A DNA stretch of 64,000 bases from Arthrobacter sp. TMP15 (GTDB lineage Bacteria; Actinomycetota; Actinomycetes; Actinomycetales; Micrococcaceae): positions 310,001 to 374,000 of the forward strand of contig NZ_CP154262.1 in NCBI RefSeq assembly GCF_039529835.1. The letters run 5' to 3'. The notes beneath the pieces are model-generated. The model ran no database searches, was not told where the DNA came from, and was given only the letters and a program-made list of their open reading frames with translations. Position numbers and translations under genes: made by a program. Below, one piece after another: positions 44,666 to 54,519 of this stretch (within the stretch, counting starts at the first letter, position 1; every line of letters starts with the position of its first letter).

Positions 44666-45867
44666 GCAAAATCCACAGCACGATTCCCGAAGCCGACTTT
44701 TACGATTTTGAAGCGCTGCTGAGCGCTGCAGAAAAGACAAAGTTGGCGCAGCTGCGCGAATTTCTCGCTAAAGAGGTTGCCCCTGACTGCATCGATTGGT
44801 GGAATGAGGCCGAGTTCCCGGCGCACATTTTGCCCAAGATCGCGGCACTGGATCTGGCCACGCCGGACCGGCGCGGCTATAGCCATTTGTTCACCGGTTT
44901 GGTGGTGGCCGAAATGACGCGAGTGGACACTTCGCTGGCAACTTTTTTCCTTGTCCACCACGACCTATTTGTGCAAGCGCTCATTGACTTCGGTTCCATG
45001 GAGCAAAGGGAGCGGCTGCTGCCAGATGCCCTCTCGTTGCGCAGCACCGGCGCTTTTGCGCTGACCGAACCGGATCACGGCAGCGACGTGGCCGGCGGAA
45101 TGGCGACCACGGCTTCGCAAGTTACCGACGACGACGGCACGCACTGGGTGTTGAACGGCGCCAAGCGCTGGATTGGCAATGGGACGTTCTGCGAGCGAAT
45201 GCTGTTGTGGGCCAAAGAAACTGAAACAGGAAAAGTTCGTGGCTTCTTCTTGGACGCCACCGCACCAGGAGTTTCTCGGGTAAAGATCGAGAACAAGATT
45301 GCGCTACGAACAGTCCAAAACGCGCATATCACTTTGACTGATGTGCGGGTTGAGGAATGCGATCGTATTTCTACTGTTGATTCCTTCGAAGACACCAACC
45401 GGCTGCTGCTGGGCTCACGCGTCTCAGTGGCATGGCAGGCGGTGGGACAGCAATTGGCCGCTTTTGATGTTGCCCGAGCGTATGCCCTGGAGCGGGAACA
45501 GTTTGGCCGGCCCATTGCAGCGTTCCAGATGATCCAGTCACAATTAGTGACAATGCTGGGAAACGCCACCTCGTCCATGGCAATGATGGTGCGTATTGCG
45601 GGGCTGCAAGACACGGCGGGGGCTACGGATGGACCCTTGCTTCCATCCATGGCACAAGTAGCGCTGGCAAAAGCGCACACCACGGCTGCTATGCGCGAAA
45701 CCGTAGGGCTTGGCCGGTCAATACTGGGTGGCAACGGCATTGTCAGCGATTACGGTATGGCCAAGATTTTCGCAGATGCCGAAGCGATTTACACCTACGA
45801 AGGTTCCCACGAGATCAACACGCTCATTGCCGGCCGCGCAATCACAGGGGTCTCGGCGATCGTCTAG
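44662..45867 (+). CDS. Acyl-CoA dehydrogenase
   Basis: This 401-residue FAD enzyme oxidises an acyl-CoA to the 2-enoyl-CoA. It shows [16 protein letters not shown] (FAD and substrate segment), [13 protein letters not shown], the [15 protein letters not shown] helix and the C-terminal [20 protein letters not shown] followed by [11 protein letters not shown]; the catalytic base is the glutamate of YEGSHE. The C-terminal pattern is close to glutaryl-CoA dehydrogenases, but decarboxylation cannot be judged here. It starts with GTG, overlapping the SDR gene (GTGA). Confidence 0.92.
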   Translation: MSKIHSTIPEADFYDFEALLSAAEKTKLAQLREFLAKEVAPDCIDWWNEAEFPAHILPKIAALDLATPDRRGYSHLFTGLVVAEMTRVDTSLATFFLVHHDLFVQALIDFGSMEQRERLLPDALSLRSTGAFALTEPDHGSDVAGGMATTASQVTDDDGTHWVLNGAKRWIGNGTFCERMLLWAKETETGKVRGFFLDATAPGVSRVKIENKIALRTVQNAHITLTDVRVEECDRISTVDSFEDTNRLLLGSRVSVAWQAVGQQLAAFDVARAYALEREQFGRPIAAFQMIQSQLVTMLGNATSSMAMMVRIAGLQDTAGATDGPLLPSMAQVALAKAHTTAAMRETVGLGRSILGGNGIVSDYGMAKIFADAEAIYTYEGSHEINTLIAGRAITGVSAIV

Positions 45868-45943
45868 GGCTGCAACCCCACCTGCCATCGAGTGCCGCCC
45901 GCTGTTGGAGCGGGCGAAGATTTTCCATGAAAGAAGGAACGCC

Positions 45944-47629
45944 ATGAGCACCACTGTGAACGCAGCCTCCACCCCCGCCGCAAGCGTCTCCACAGCAGTG
46001 GCCGACGTCATCGCAGAGCGGACAGGGCACCTCTTTGGGCTGTTGGGAAACGGAAACGCCCACCTGATCAGCCACCTCACCTCCGCGGGGTTTCCCTTCA
46101 CCTCTGCCCGTCATGAGGCTGCCACGGTGGCGATGGCGGACTCCTACCACCGTGCCACCGGCAAGGTGGGTGCCGCGACAACAACGTACGGGGCCGGGTT
46201 CACCAACGCCTACACCGCTCTCGCAGAAGCACGGCTGGCCCGCATCCCGTTGGTGTTGGTGACCGGAGATGCCCCCACAACAGGGCGAAGGGCCTTCGAC
46301 GTGGACCAGAGCGCGGCATCCGCTGCCGTGGGGGTGACAACGCTGGTGGCCGGACCGGAGAACGCCGCAGCAATGACGCACAGGGCATTCGATCTGGCAA
46401 TACAGAGCGTGCAGCCGGTGGTACTGGCTATTCCTTATGACCTCGCCACGGCGCAGCTGAGCGAACAGGTCACCCTGGCGCCGCTTCCTGAGAAGGCGGC
46501 CTGGACCGCTGGCGCTGCTGAACTCGATGAGGTGGCCGCGTTGTTGCGCGGCGCCAAACGACCCCTTGTCCTGGCCGGGCGGGGCGTGTTGCTGGCTGGT
46601 GCGCAGGCGCCGCTTCGTGAACTGGGGGACCGGCTCGGAGCCCTGTTCATGACCTCAGTCATGGCCACCAACATCATCGATTCCGCGTGGAACCTCGGCA
46701 TCGCCGGAGGCTTCACCCGCGACCACCGGCTGGAACTGGCCCAGCAAGCTGATGTGGTGCTGGTGGTGGGGGCATCACTGAACGCCTTCCAGTCCCGCTA
46801 CGGCACTTTATTGGCTTCTGCCACCACGGTCATCCGTATCGACAACGAACCAGAGTCCGGGATGGTCCATGCGCAGGTGACCGATTACTTGCGGGCAGAC
46901 CTTGAGCCAGCCTTGAATGCCCTCGTCGAGCGCTTGCCGGTTGTGGAAGAATCCAGCGGCTGGCGCTCGCAGGTGCCGGAGGTTGCCACCGAGTCCTTCC
47001 GTTCTGCTGCACCGGTGGAGAACCCGGCCGAGTTCGGCGTCGACGGCCGCCTGAACCCCCGAGCGGTTGTCGCTGCCCTCGAGGACATCCTGCCCACGGA
47101 GCGCTCGCTGGTCATGGACGGGGGCCATTTCATCGGCTGGGCCCCGATGTACCTCTCCGTACCGGACCCGCAGGCCATGATCCTGGTGGGCACTGCCTTT
47201 CAGTCCATTGGGCTCGGCTTCGGTTCCGCGGCGGGAGTCTCCGCAGCCCGCCCGGACCGCACCACCGTTTTTGTCACCGGTGATGGCGGCGGACTCATGG
47301 GATTGGCAGACTTCGAAACTTTCCTCCGCGTAACCCGCCGAGGCGTGATCGTGGTGTTGAACGACGCCGCCTACGGCGCCGAGCTGCATCAATACGCGTC
47401 CAAAGGCCTTGACCCTGCCGCGATGCTCATCGATGAAGTCGACTTCGCCGCCGTGGGGCGCGCGTTCGGAGCCGAAGGAGCCAAGATCGGCACACTGGCT
47501 GAGCTTGAAGTCCTTCGTGAATGGTTGGACACGCATGATGAAGGGGTGTTCGTCCTAGATGTGTCCATCTCGCAAAAGATCGTGGCCGAATTCATGAGCG
47601 CATCGATCAACGCTGGCAAAAAGTCCTAA
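45944..47629 (+). CDS. Thiamine diphosphate-dependent enzyme (acetolactate synthase / benzoylformate decarboxylase superfamily)
   Basis: This 561-residue ThDP enzyme has the three-domain layout. The catalytic glutamate is E58 in ARHEAATVAMADSY; the ThDP/Mg motif is GDGGG at 446-450 followed by N473 in VVLNDAAYGAE. A central domain (about 190-330) lies between. The ATG at 45944 is chosen for AAGAAGGAAC before it. It is 76 bp after the acyl-CoA dehydrogenase gene, on the same strand. A 2-hydroxyacyl-CoA lyase would fit the neighbours, but a decarboxylase or acetolactate-synthase-like role is equally possible. Confidence 0.85.
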   Translation: MSTTVNAASTPAASVSTAVADVIAERTGHLFGLLGNGNAHLISHLTSAGFPFTSARHEAATVAMADSYHRATGKVGAATTTYGAGFTNAYTALAEARLARIPLVLVTGDAPTTGRRAFDVDQSAASAAVGVTTLVAGPENAAAMTHRAFDLAIQSVQPVVLAIPYDLATAQLSEQVTLAPLPEKAAWTAGAAELDEVAALLRGAKRPLVLAGRGVLLAGAQAPLRELGDRLGALFMTSVMATNIIDSAWNLGIAGGFTRDHRLELAQQADVVLVVGASLNAFQSRYGTLLASATTVIRIDNEPESGMVHAQVTDYLRADLEPALNALVERLPVVEESSGWRSQVPEVATESFRSAAPVENPAEFGVDGRLNPRAVVAALEDILPTERSLVMDGGHFIGWAPMYLSVPDPQAMILVGTAFQSIGLGFGSAAGVSAARPDRTTVFVTGDGGGLMGLADFETFLRVTRRGVIVVLNDAAYGAELHQYASKGLDPAAMLIDEVDFAAVGRAFGAEGAKIGTLAELEVLREWLDTHDEGVFVLDVSISQKIVAEFMSASINAGKKS

Positions 47630-47766
47630 GGTCACAGCTTCGTGGGAGGAAGATGGAGACATGTATGAGCCCCATCAATTGAAGGGGTCGGCTACGGGCA
47701 AGTTTCAAGACAGCAGGAGTGCCGCGACGACCAAGAGCCATCAAATCCGAGCCGACGGCGTGAGAG

Positions 47767-48573
47767 TTATTTCCGCGGGTTGCGCTCTCCGGCTTCGATT
47801 GCCACCGGCAAAGTGTTCCCGGCTGAGGGCGAGGGGCACGTACCAAAGTCGCTAAAAGCACTGGGGTAGTTGATGGCACGGTTGAAATCCACCACAACCG
47901 TGCCGTCAGGACGCGGCTTGGTCAGTTCAACTCTGCGCCACGGCGCTGTTGAAACGTTGTTGCTGGCATCGTGAAAGTTCACCAGAAGAGAGCCAAGATC
48001 ACCTTCCTCGGCCGCCAAACTATACCGGCTGCCGCCCAATTCAAAGCAGACGTCCCCCACCAGCACTGCCTGTCCGGGGACTTGCGGGTTGGCCGTTTTG
48101 ATAGTTTCACCCCGGGGCTGGGCGTAGCGCTCGAAGTTGCCGCTGAGAACAAAGTCATGGTTGTAATCAAACACCGGGACGCCGGTGAAGTTTTGCATCA
48201 AGGGTGCCTGCGAGTCGCGGGTTCGGATCATATAACGGTTGGCGCGCATACCCAGTTCAACAACCACGGTTCCGGCAGCAACCCACATCACTGATTGCTC
48301 GTCAACTAGTTCAACCGTGATGGTGCCAACCACTGGCTCTCCGCTTTTCGCCAGCGTAAGGTGATCGTCCGCGCTGGCGGTCAGTGACGCCGTCGTGCCT
48401 GAATAACTCCACAGGCCGGGTACGCCCAAGAGCGGGGAGGGAACCTGGGGAAGCCACTGTAGCGAGGTGAGCGTGAGCCAGCCGTGCTGCACGGCGAGCG
48501 AGTTGTCGCGGCCGGTGCGGAAGCGTTCCCACCGCTGGGTAAGGCGATCGAGTTCTGCGGTGTTCATACTCAT
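47767..48573 (-). CDS. DUF1684 family protein
   Basis: This 268-residue soluble protein has the DUF1684 pattern: an N-terminal DRLTQRWERFRTGRDNSLAV helix, GWLTLTSLQWLPQ, then a beta-rich half with PVFDYNHDFVLSGNFERYAQ, FHDASNN and VVVDFNRAINYPSAFSDFGT. The family function is not known. The ATG at 48573 has AGGAG upstream. It is divergent from the SRPBCC gene by 105 bp. Confidence 0.87.
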   Translation of the reverse strand: MSMNTAELDRLTQRWERFRTGRDNSLAVQHGWLTLTSLQWLPQVPSPLLGVPGLWSYSGTTASLTASADDHLTLAKSGEPVVGTITVELVDEQSVMWVAAGTVVVELGMRANRYMIRTRDSQAPLMQNFTGVPVFDYNHDFVLSGNFERYAQPRGETIKTANPQVPGQAVLVGDVCFELGGSRYSLAAEEGDLGSLLVNFHDASNNVSTAPWRRVELTKPRPDGTVVVDFNRAINYPSAFSDFGTCPSPSAGNTLPVAIEAGERNPRK

Positions 48574-48678
48574 GGCGCTCCTATCGAAACAGTGTGGGTT
48601 CTCCACTCTAGGCACAACGACTGCGCCGGCAGCGATATTCCGGCGGCACGGGGGCATCCGTGGTGAAAGAATGGGGCC

Positions 48679-49257
48679 ATGGCAACAGATTCAACGAACC
48701 CCACAGACTCAACGAACGCATCGTTGAACAAGGACATGACACGTTTTCCGCTCGGTGCCGCCACCGCGTTGGAGGATGAGCGCACGCAGCTAACGTTGGT
48801 GCGGCACTATCAGGTTGCCCCTGAGGTACTGTGGTCCATGTTCACGGACCCGGAGAAAACCATTATGTGGTGGGCGAAGGTTCGGGGCAGTATCAAAACC
48901 GGTTCATCCTTTGATTTGAAATGGCTCAATGTCAAAGATGAAGGACACGGCATTGAGACCGACTGGTGGTACGGGCGCGTTATTGAAGCTGATGAGCCGC
49001 GAGTACTTGAAATCTCCAATTCCATGCACGGGCGTATCCGGCTGGAGCTGACTGACACCGAGCAGGGCACGCAGCTGGTGTTTAGCAATGCTGTGGAAGT
49101 TCCCGCTGAAATAGCGTTGATGTCGCTGGCCGGTTGGCACGTCCACCTTGACCATCTGCAGGAAGCGCTGGATGGCAAAAGTATTTACTGGCAGCACTGG
49201 TGGGATGACTTTTACCCGTGCTGGGAACGCGTTCACGCCCTATACACCGCAGTCTGA
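48679..49257 (+). CDS. SRPBCC/AHSA1 family protein
   Basis: This 192-residue protein has the AHSA1 pattern LTLVRHYQVAPEVLWSMFTD, then IMWWAKVRG, FDLKWLNVKDEG, VIEADEPRVLEIS and GWHVHLDHLQEALDG near the C-terminus, a single START-like hydrophobic-pocket domain. The first 20 residues repeat the words STNPT/DSTN and may be disordered. The ribosome binding site is weak. The function is unknown. Confidence 0.82.
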   Translation: MATDSTNPTDSTNASLNKDMTRFPLGAATALEDERTQLTLVRHYQVAPEVLWSMFTDPEKTIMWWAKVRGSIKTGSSFDLKWLNVKDEGHGIETDWWYGRVIEADEPRVLEISNSMHGRIRLELTDTEQGTQLVFSNAVEVPAEIALMSLAGWHVHLDHLQEALDGKSIYWQHWWDDFYPCWERVHALYTAV

Positions 49258-49417
49258 GCGTGCAGAGTCTCTGTCGCGCAGATCCTCACTATCTGAGACA
49301 GACTGGCATCGTTCAACGAACCCCACGTAGTATCCAAGCGGCCCTATTCTTGGGTCCCAACGTATTCAACGCCGCATACGAGCACCCCAGAATCATAGAC
49401 CGTAAGGACGCTGACTC

Positions 49418-52237
49418 ATGAGCTCAGATTTGCAACCAAACCCGCAGGGCACCGCACAGGGTGCCGAGCCGGATACTGACCTTCGCCGCGATGTGCGCCG
49501 CGTGAGCACTTTGCTGGGTGAATCCCTGGTGCGCCAGCACGGCCCCGAACTGTTGGCGATGGTGGAGCAGGTTCGCCTGCTGACAAAGGAATCCAAAGAG
49601 GCTGCGCGTGGGGAATCCGGCACGGGCCCCTGGAGCGCAAACGACGTCGCGGAGCAGGTCCGTGAGGTCCTCTCCTCCCTACCGCTGGAGCAGGCAACAG
49701 ACCTGGTTCGGGCCTTTGCGTTTTACTTCCACCTGGCCAACGCTGCGGAGCAGGTTCACCGTGTTCGGAGTCTGCGCAGCCGTAGCGAAAAGGACGGCTG
49801 GCTGGCCAAGGCCGTCACCGAAATTGCTGAAAAAGCGGGTGCCGAAACGCTGCAGAAGGTTGTCAACGAACTGGACGTGCGGCCCATCTTCACCGCCCAC
49901 CCCACGGAAGCATCGCGGCGTTCAGTGCTGGATAAGATCCGCAAGCTCTCTGACATCCTTGCCACCGAATCAGAAGAAGGCAGCACAGCCCGTGCCCGCC
50001 AGGACCGCAAACTGGCCGAAATCATCGACCAAATGTGGCAGACGGATGAGTTGCGGAAAGTTCGCCCCACCCCTATGGATGAGGCCCGCAACGCCATTTA
50101 CTACCTGCGCAATATTCTCACTGACGCCATGCCGGAGGTGCTGACCGAGCTCAGCGACTTGTTGGGAGAGCACGGAGTTGCACTGCCCGTGGACGCCGCC
50201 CCACTGCGTTTCGGCTCGTGGATTGGTGGCGACCGCGATGGCAACCCCAATGTCACTCCGGAGGTGACACGCGAGGTTTTGGTGTTGCAGAACCAGAACG
50301 CGGTGAAAATCTCGCTGGTGCTCATCGATGAGCTGTTGAGCGTTCTCTCCAACTCAAGCGCCCTCTATGGCACCGATGCGGCGCTGACCGATTCGATCGC
50401 TGTGGATTTGGCGAACCTGCCCCATATTGATCCGCGCGTCCTAGAGCTCAATGCGGATGAGCCGTACCGTCTGAAACTCACCTGCATCAAGGCCAAACTG
50501 CACAACACGCAAAAGCGTGTGGCCGCTGATGCCTACCATGAGCCCGGCCGCGACTATAGCGCCACTTCGGAACTCATCGCGGATTTGGAGCTGCTGGAAG
50601 TTTCGCTGCGCAATAACTCTGCAGCTTTGGTGGCGGACGGGGCACTGGCTTCAGTGCGTCGGGCCATTGCCTCCTTCGGTTTGCACTTGGCAACCTTGGA
50701 TATCCGTGAGCATGCCGACTACCACCACGACGCCGTCGGCCAGCTCATTGACAGGGTTGGTGAGCTAAACAAGCCCTACGCAGAGTTTGATCGTGCCGAG
50801 CGTATGGCGGTTCTGAGCCGCGAACTTGCCAGTCAGCGTCCGCTTTCAGGGCACCCGATTAAGCTCGACGGCGCGGCAAACGGAACCTACGACGTCTTCC
50901 GTGTTGTGCGGCGGGCCTTGCGCACGTACGGCCCCGACGTCATTGAAACGTACATTATCTCCATGACTCGCGGCGCTGACGACGTGTTGGCCCCCGCGGT
51001 ACTGGCTCGCGAAGCCGGGTTGGTCCAGCTCACCGGTGAAAACCGTTACGCCAAAATTGGTTTCGCACCGCTGTTGGAAACGGTGGATGAGCTGCGCGCC
51101 TCTGCTGAAATTGTGGACCAGCTGCTCTCCGATCCGGCGTACCGCGAACTTGTTCGCCTGCGTGGGGACGTCCAGGAGATCATGCTTGGATACTCAGATT
51201 CCAACAAGGAATCCGGCGTGCTGACTTCACAGTGGGAGATCCACAAGACTCAGCGCAAACTCCGCGACGTAGCGCTCAAGCACGGCGTGAACGTGCGCAT
51301 GTTCCACGGCCGTGGCGGCTCTGTTGGCCGCGGTGGCGGACCCACCTATGACGCCATCATGGCCCAGCCCAATGGCGTCCTTGAAGGCGCCATCAAGTTC
51401 ACCGAGCAGGGCGAGGTCATCTCCGATAAGTACTCTTTGCCCGAACTTGCCCGGGAAAACCTGGAACTTTCCCTGGCTGCTGTCATGCAGGGCTCCGCCT
51501 TGCACCAGGCACCGCGTCACTCAGAGGATGATCTGGGCCGCTTCGGAGACATTATGGAAGTCATGTCCGACGCCGCTTTTGGTACCTACCGCACATTGAT
51601 TGACCACGAGGACCTGCCGGCCTACTTTCTGGCGTCCACCCCGGTGGAGCAACTTGGTAGCTTGAACATTGGTTCACGGCCGTCCAAACGCCCGGATTCC
51701 GGGTCCGGGCTTGGTGGCCTGCGCGCCATCCCGTGGGTATTTGGGTGGACTCAGTCACGTCAGATTGTGCCGGGTTGGTTCGGTGTTGGCTCGGGTCTGC
51801 GCGCAGCACGTGAAGCTGGCCGCGGTGCTGAGCTGAAGGAAATGCTGGATCACTGGCACTTCTTCTCCTCCACTATCTCCAATGTGGAAATGACGCTGGC
51901 CAAGACGGATATGGACATTGCCGCGCACTACGTTCGCACCCTTGTACCTGTTCCGCTGCAGCACCTCTTTGCCACCATCCGCGCCGAGTTTGACCTCACT
52001 GTCGCGGAGCTACAGCTGCTGACAGGGGAGACTGAGCTGCTGGACAACCAGCCCCTGCTCAAACGTTCACTAAATGTCCGCGATCAGTATCTTGACCCCA
52101 TCTCCTATCTCCAAGTTGAGCTGCTGCGCCGCGTCCGTGAGGCGGATATTACCAAGTCTGATGTGGATGAGCGTCTACAGCGAGCCATGCTGATCACCAT
52201 CAACGGTGTGGCTGCCGGCTTGCGTAACACCGGCTAA
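49418..52237 (+). CDS. ppc: Phosphoenolpyruvate carboxylase
   Basis: PEPC carboxylates PEP to oxaloacetate, replenishing the TCA cycle in the cytoplasm. The 939-residue protein has the catalytic segments [12 protein letters not shown] (near residue 160), [12 protein letters not shown] (near residue 590), [15 protein letters not shown] (near residue 630) and GSRPSKRP (near residue 750), and ends with NTG as in this enzyme. Length fits bacterial PEPC (about 880-940). With aceA and aceB elsewhere in the window it gives a full anaplerotic set. It is followed by a 68-bp palindrome. Confidence 0.97.
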   Translation: MSSDLQPNPQGTAQGAEPDTDLRRDVRRVSTLLGESLVRQHGPELLAMVEQVRLLTKESKEAARGESGTGPWSANDVAEQVREVLSSLPLEQATDLVRAFAFYFHLANAAEQVHRVRSLRSRSEKDGWLAKAVTEIAEKAGAETLQKVVNELDVRPIFTAHPTEASRRSVLDKIRKLSDILATESEEGSTARARQDRKLAEIIDQMWQTDELRKVRPTPMDEARNAIYYLRNILTDAMPEVLTELSDLLGEHGVALPVDAAPLRFGSWIGGDRDGNPNVTPEVTREVLVLQNQNAVKISLVLIDELLSVLSNSSALYGTDAALTDSIAVDLANLPHIDPRVLELNADEPYRLKLTCIKAKLHNTQKRVAADAYHEPGRDYSATSELIADLELLEVSLRNNSAALVADGALASVRRAIASFGLHLATLDIREHADYHHDAVGQLIDRVGELNKPYAEFDRAERMAVLSRELASQRPLSGHPIKLDGAANGTYDVFRVVRRALRTYGPDVIETYIISMTRGADDVLAPAVLAREAGLVQLTGENRYAKIGFAPLLETVDELRASAEIVDQLLSDPAYRELVRLRGDVQEIMLGYSDSNKESGVLTSQWEIHKTQRKLRDVALKHGVNVRMFHGRGGSVGRGGGPTYDAIMAQPNGVLEGAIKFTEQGEVISDKYSLPELARENLELSLAAVMQGSALHQAPRHSEDDLGRFGDIMEVMSDAAFGTYRTLIDHEDLPAYFLASTPVEQLGSLNIGSRPSKRPDSGSGLGGLRAIPWVFGWTQSRQIVPGWFGVGSGLRAAREAGRGAELKEMLDHWHFFSSTISNVEMTLAKTDMDIAAHYVRTLVPVPLQHLFATIRAEFDLTVAELQLLTGETELLDNQPLLKRSLNVRDQYLDPISYLQVELLRRVREADITKSDVDERLQRAMLITINGVAAGLRNTG

Positions 52238-52254
52238 ACAACGCTCCCCTATGG

Positions 52255-52322
52255 AAAAAGCCGCCGTTTGCGGATTAAGCCACCCGGCGCCGGGTGGCTT
52301 AATCCGCAAACGGCGGCTTTTT
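52255..52322. terminator. 68-bp perfect palindrome, terminator-like repeat (copy 2)
   Basis: Positions 52255-52288 and 52289-52322 are exact reverse complements over 34 bp. The arm starts AAAAAGCCGCCGTTTGCGG and continues ATTAAGCCACCCGGC. Outside the middle bases it matches the palindrome at 6387-6452 (both have GCCGCCGTTTG and TAAGCCACCC). It lies 18 bp after the ppc stop and ends in T6, so it is probably the ppc terminator. Confidence 0.88.
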
Positions 52323-52353
52323 TGGTGTGGGCGGCTTCGTTTAGGCTGGTTAG

Positions 52354-52659
52354 ATGCCTTCATTTCGTGCCACCATCCAAATTACCGGCCTGCGTCCCGG
52401 TCACGATCCTAAAGAAGTTATGGATGTGGCTGTTGCTGCGGTTGGTTCCGCCCACGTTGTTGAGGCCAACCAGCTGGACATTGTGGCCGGGGTGCCGCGC
52501 ATTACCGTTCGTTTCATGGTTGAGGCCAGCGAGTACGACGCCGAGAACCAGTTTGCGCGCAACGCTGCGGTATCGATGGCGCATGGTGTGAATACGGTGG
52601 CCACCACGGGTGTTTTGCGCACCTTCCGCCGCTCCACAGGCAAGTGGCTTGCGCTCTAG
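52354..52659 (+). CDS. Small conserved hypothetical protein (101 residues)
   Basis: The protein starts MPSFRATIQITGLRPGHDPK and has a short alternating strand-helix pattern (VMDVAVAAVGSAHVVEANQL, then ITVRFMVEASEYDAE), ending in a basic tail TGVLRTFRRSTGKW. It looks like a small ferredoxin-like alpha/beta domain. I do not recognise a family. It stands between the ppc palindrome and the stress operon, 18 bp before the CRP-type site. Confidence 0.7.
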   Translation: MPSFRATIQITGLRPGHDPKEVMDVAVAAVGSAHVVEANQLDIVAGVPRITVRFMVEASEYDAENQFARNAAVSMAHGVNTVATTGVLRTFRRSTGKWLAL

Positions 52660-52676
52660 GAAGCCGGAAAAACAAG

Positions 52677-52692
52677 TGTGATGTGAATCACA
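52677..52692. promoter_or_regulatory. CRP/GlxR-type binding site
   Basis: TGTGA-TGTGAA-TCACA matches the TGTGA-N6-TCACA consensus of CRP and of the actinobacterial GlxR exactly in both half-sites. It lies upstream of the Asp23 operon and 18 bp after a small gene. It suggests cAMP-dependent control of the stress operon, but the promoter of that operon is not clear. Confidence 0.65.
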
Positions 52693-52800
52693 TGGATTTA
52701 ACCGTGAGGATTCTCCCGCTCGATACGCCTTATCTGTGTAGGCGCCAAAATGGTGCTGAGCTTGAAGATGTATCTAAGCAGAACTTCGGGAGTGATTATT

Positions 52801-53289
52801 TTGACTACTCAGCCTCAGATTAAGAACCCAGCAACAGGTACCCCCGCACCGGGCAAACAGTCGGTCACCAGCCGTGGCACCACCACGGTGGCTGACGGTG
52901 TTGTCGCCAAAGTTGCCGGTATTGCTGCACAGGACATTCCGGGTGTTTACGCACTCGGTGGCGGAGCCGCACGTGCACTGGGCAGCCTCCGCGAAGCTGT
53001 GGGTCAGAAGGATTTGACCCAGGGCGTGAGCGTTGAAGTTGGCCAGACACAGGTGGCGGTTGATATTACTCTTGTTGTGGAGTACCCGCACCCACTTCAA
53101 AAGGTTGCCGACGACGTCCGTGACGCCATCTACGCCGCAGTGGAAGACGTGGTAGGTATGGAGGTGACCGAGGTTAACGTCTCCATCACCGATATCCACA
53201 TCGCTTCGGAAGAAAATGACGAGAAGACCGTCGCGGCCGCACGCCACGATGAGAGCCAGACTGGGCCGCGAGAAGCCCGCGTCTCATGA
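52801..53289 (+). CDS. Asp23/Gls24 family envelope stress protein
   Basis: This protein of about 162 residues has the Asp23 core: GTTTVADGVVAKVAGIAAQD, then IPGVYALG, a VAVDITLVVEYPHPLQKVAD segment, VRDAIYAAVEDVVGM and EVNVSITDIHI. Gram-positive Asp23 proteins bind the membrane through an AmaP-like anchor and respond to envelope or alkaline stress. I prefer the TTG at 52801, eight bases after GGGAG; the same frame also has GTG at 52792 and ATG at 52750. The stop overlaps the DUF2273 start (ATGA). Confidence 0.88.
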   Translation: MTTQPQIKNPATGTPAPGKQSVTSRGTTTVADGVVAKVAGIAAQDIPGVYALGGGAARALGSLREAVGQKDLTQGVSVEVGQTQVAVDITLVVEYPHPLQKVADDVRDAIYAAVEDVVGMEVTEVNVSITDIHIASEENDEKTVAAARHDESQTGPREARVS

Positions 53290-53477
53290 GCGCCACCGTG
53301 GCCGGCACGGCCATAGCCGCTACGTTGGCCATTACGGCCCTTGTTTTTGGATTCTGGGCCATGCTGTTGGTGGCCCTGTTCATGGCGGTTGGTGCGCTCA
53401 TCGGCAGAAGTGTTGACGGCAGGCTGGATCTGCGCAGCGTTTTTGACGCTCTCCGCGGCAAGCGCACCTCATCATGA
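53286..53477 (+). CDS. DUF2273 small membrane protein
   Basis: This 63-residue protein has two hydrophobic helices (TVAGTAIAATLAITALVFGF and ALFMAVGALIGRSV) and a short basic tail (RLDLRSVFDALRGKR). Small DUF2273 proteins lie in Asp23 operons of Gram-positive bacteria. It overlaps both neighbours by four bases (ATGA), so the three are translationally coupled. Confidence 0.85.
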   Translation: MSATVAGTAIAATLAITALVFGFWAMLLVALFMAVGALIGRSVDGRLDLRSVFDALRGKRTSS

Positions 53478-53908
53478 GTACCGGCACGCGGGGGGCTGAT
53501 CTGGAAGCACACCGGCAGCACCAGCCAAATATGCGTGCCGGGTACACCAACATTTCAGCCAACACGATGCACCAGCTAGTGGCAGCGATCGCCGCCGACG
53601 CCCTCAATGTCCCGGCACGGGATATCAGCGCCAAAATCCACGATGAGCAGGGACAAGTAAGCGTCTCGCTGGCCGTGCCTTTGGTACTGCGCGCCCAAGG
53701 GCAGGATTTCTACCTGGACTCACCAAGTGATGATGTGCGCATGAACTTGGAGTCCGACGGCGGCACTGTGTTTGAGCGTGCAGCTGCAGTCAGGGACGTT
53801 GTGAGAAAACGCCTCCACGCTCTGGCTGGAACAACCGTTGGCCGAGTGGACATCCGGTTCACCGGGATTCATGACGGGAAACCAATAACCACAGGGAGGG
53901 TCCAATGA
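53474..53908 (+). CDS. Second Asp23/Gls24-type protein
   Basis: This 144-residue protein has a shorter, more divergent Asp23-like domain: NTMHQLVAAIAADALNVPAR, QVSVSLAVPLVLRAQ, then VFERAAAVRDVVRKRLHALA and VGRVDIRFTGIHD. The first 25 residues look disordered. It shares both ends with neighbours by four-base overlaps. It probably forms a complex with the first Asp23 protein. Confidence 0.8.
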   Translation: MSTGTRGADLEAHRQHQPNMRAGYTNISANTMHQLVAAIAADALNVPARDISAKIHDEQGQVSVSLAVPLVLRAQGQDFYLDSPSDDVRMNLESDGGTVFERAAAVRDVVRKRLHALAGTTVGRVDIRFTGIHDGKPITTGRVQ

Positions 53909-54519
53909 GAAACATGCAGGCAACTGAGCCGCGAGTAATCAAAAGACTCAATCTGCGCGAAACCCGGTCCAGCCGGGCAGCCTTGTCCATCATCGTAGCC
54001 GTCGCCCTGTTGCTGGCAGTGATATGGCTGGCCATTGAACTGCTGCTCACGTTGACGGCGAACACAGCTCTGCTGATTTCCCCTTCCGAGCTGGCTGAGC
54101 GTACGGCATCAGTGGCAACAGCCACAATCCCTGAGGCGCTCATCGCGATCGGTGCAGGCATGGTGTTGGTGGGGCTTGTTATTGTGGCAGCCGCACTCTT
54201 GCCTGGTACCAAGCCGCGGCACATTATGGAGAGTTCACGTGCAGCAGTGGTGGTTGAGCATGAAGTGCTGGCCGCAGCCGTATCGCGTACTGCACGCACA
54301 GTTGCCCGCCTGACACCTGAACAGGTAGCGACAAGTGTGAGCCGAAAGCGCATCGAGGTTTCATTGCATCCAAGCACCGGTCTGAGTGTAGATACGGATG
54401 CTGTTCAAGAAGCCGTGGAACGCGAGGTAGCTGCTTACGGATTGCATAATCCTGTTGCTATCACTGTCAAACCCGGGCATAAGCAGACGTCCGGTACTAA
54501 GCAGGAGGTGGGCATATGA
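53905..54519 (+). CDS. DUF6286-type membrane protein
   Basis: This 204-residue protein has two membrane helices near residues 25-48 (ALSIIVAVALLLAVIWLAIE) and 83-103 (IAIGAGMVLVGLVIVAAALL), with a cytoplasmic domain after residue 120 that contains an RIEVSLHP strand and an EVAAYGLHNPVAITV segment. The layout is that of DUF6286 in actinobacterial Asp23 operons. It overlaps both neighbours by four bases. Confidence 0.8.
   Translation: MRNMQATEPRVIKRLNLRETRSSRAALSIIVAVALLLAVIWLAIELLLTLTANTALLISPSELAERTASVATATIPEALIAIGAGMVLVGLVIVAAALLPGTKPRHIMESSRAAVVVEHEVLAAAVSRTARTVARLTPEQVATSVSRKRIEVSLHPSTGLSVDTDAVQEAVEREVAAYGLHNPVAITVKPGHKQTSGTKQEVGI

Noticed and set aside
45710-45943. Upstream start of the ThDP gene inside the acyl-CoA dehydrogenase gene
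   Set aside because: The extra 78 residues are an out-of-frame shadow of the upstream gene; AAGAAGGAAC precedes the ATG at 45944.
47630-47766. Possible small ORF in the gap after the ThDP gene
   Set aside because: A 64-codon frame follows a GGAGG-like sequence but runs antisense into the DUF1684 gene and has no protein-like pattern.
48690-49326. 15-base repeat TTCAACGAACCCCAC at 48690 and 49312
   Set aside because: Only two copies, one inside a coding start, without flanking repeats or an element between them; likely chance or local duplication.
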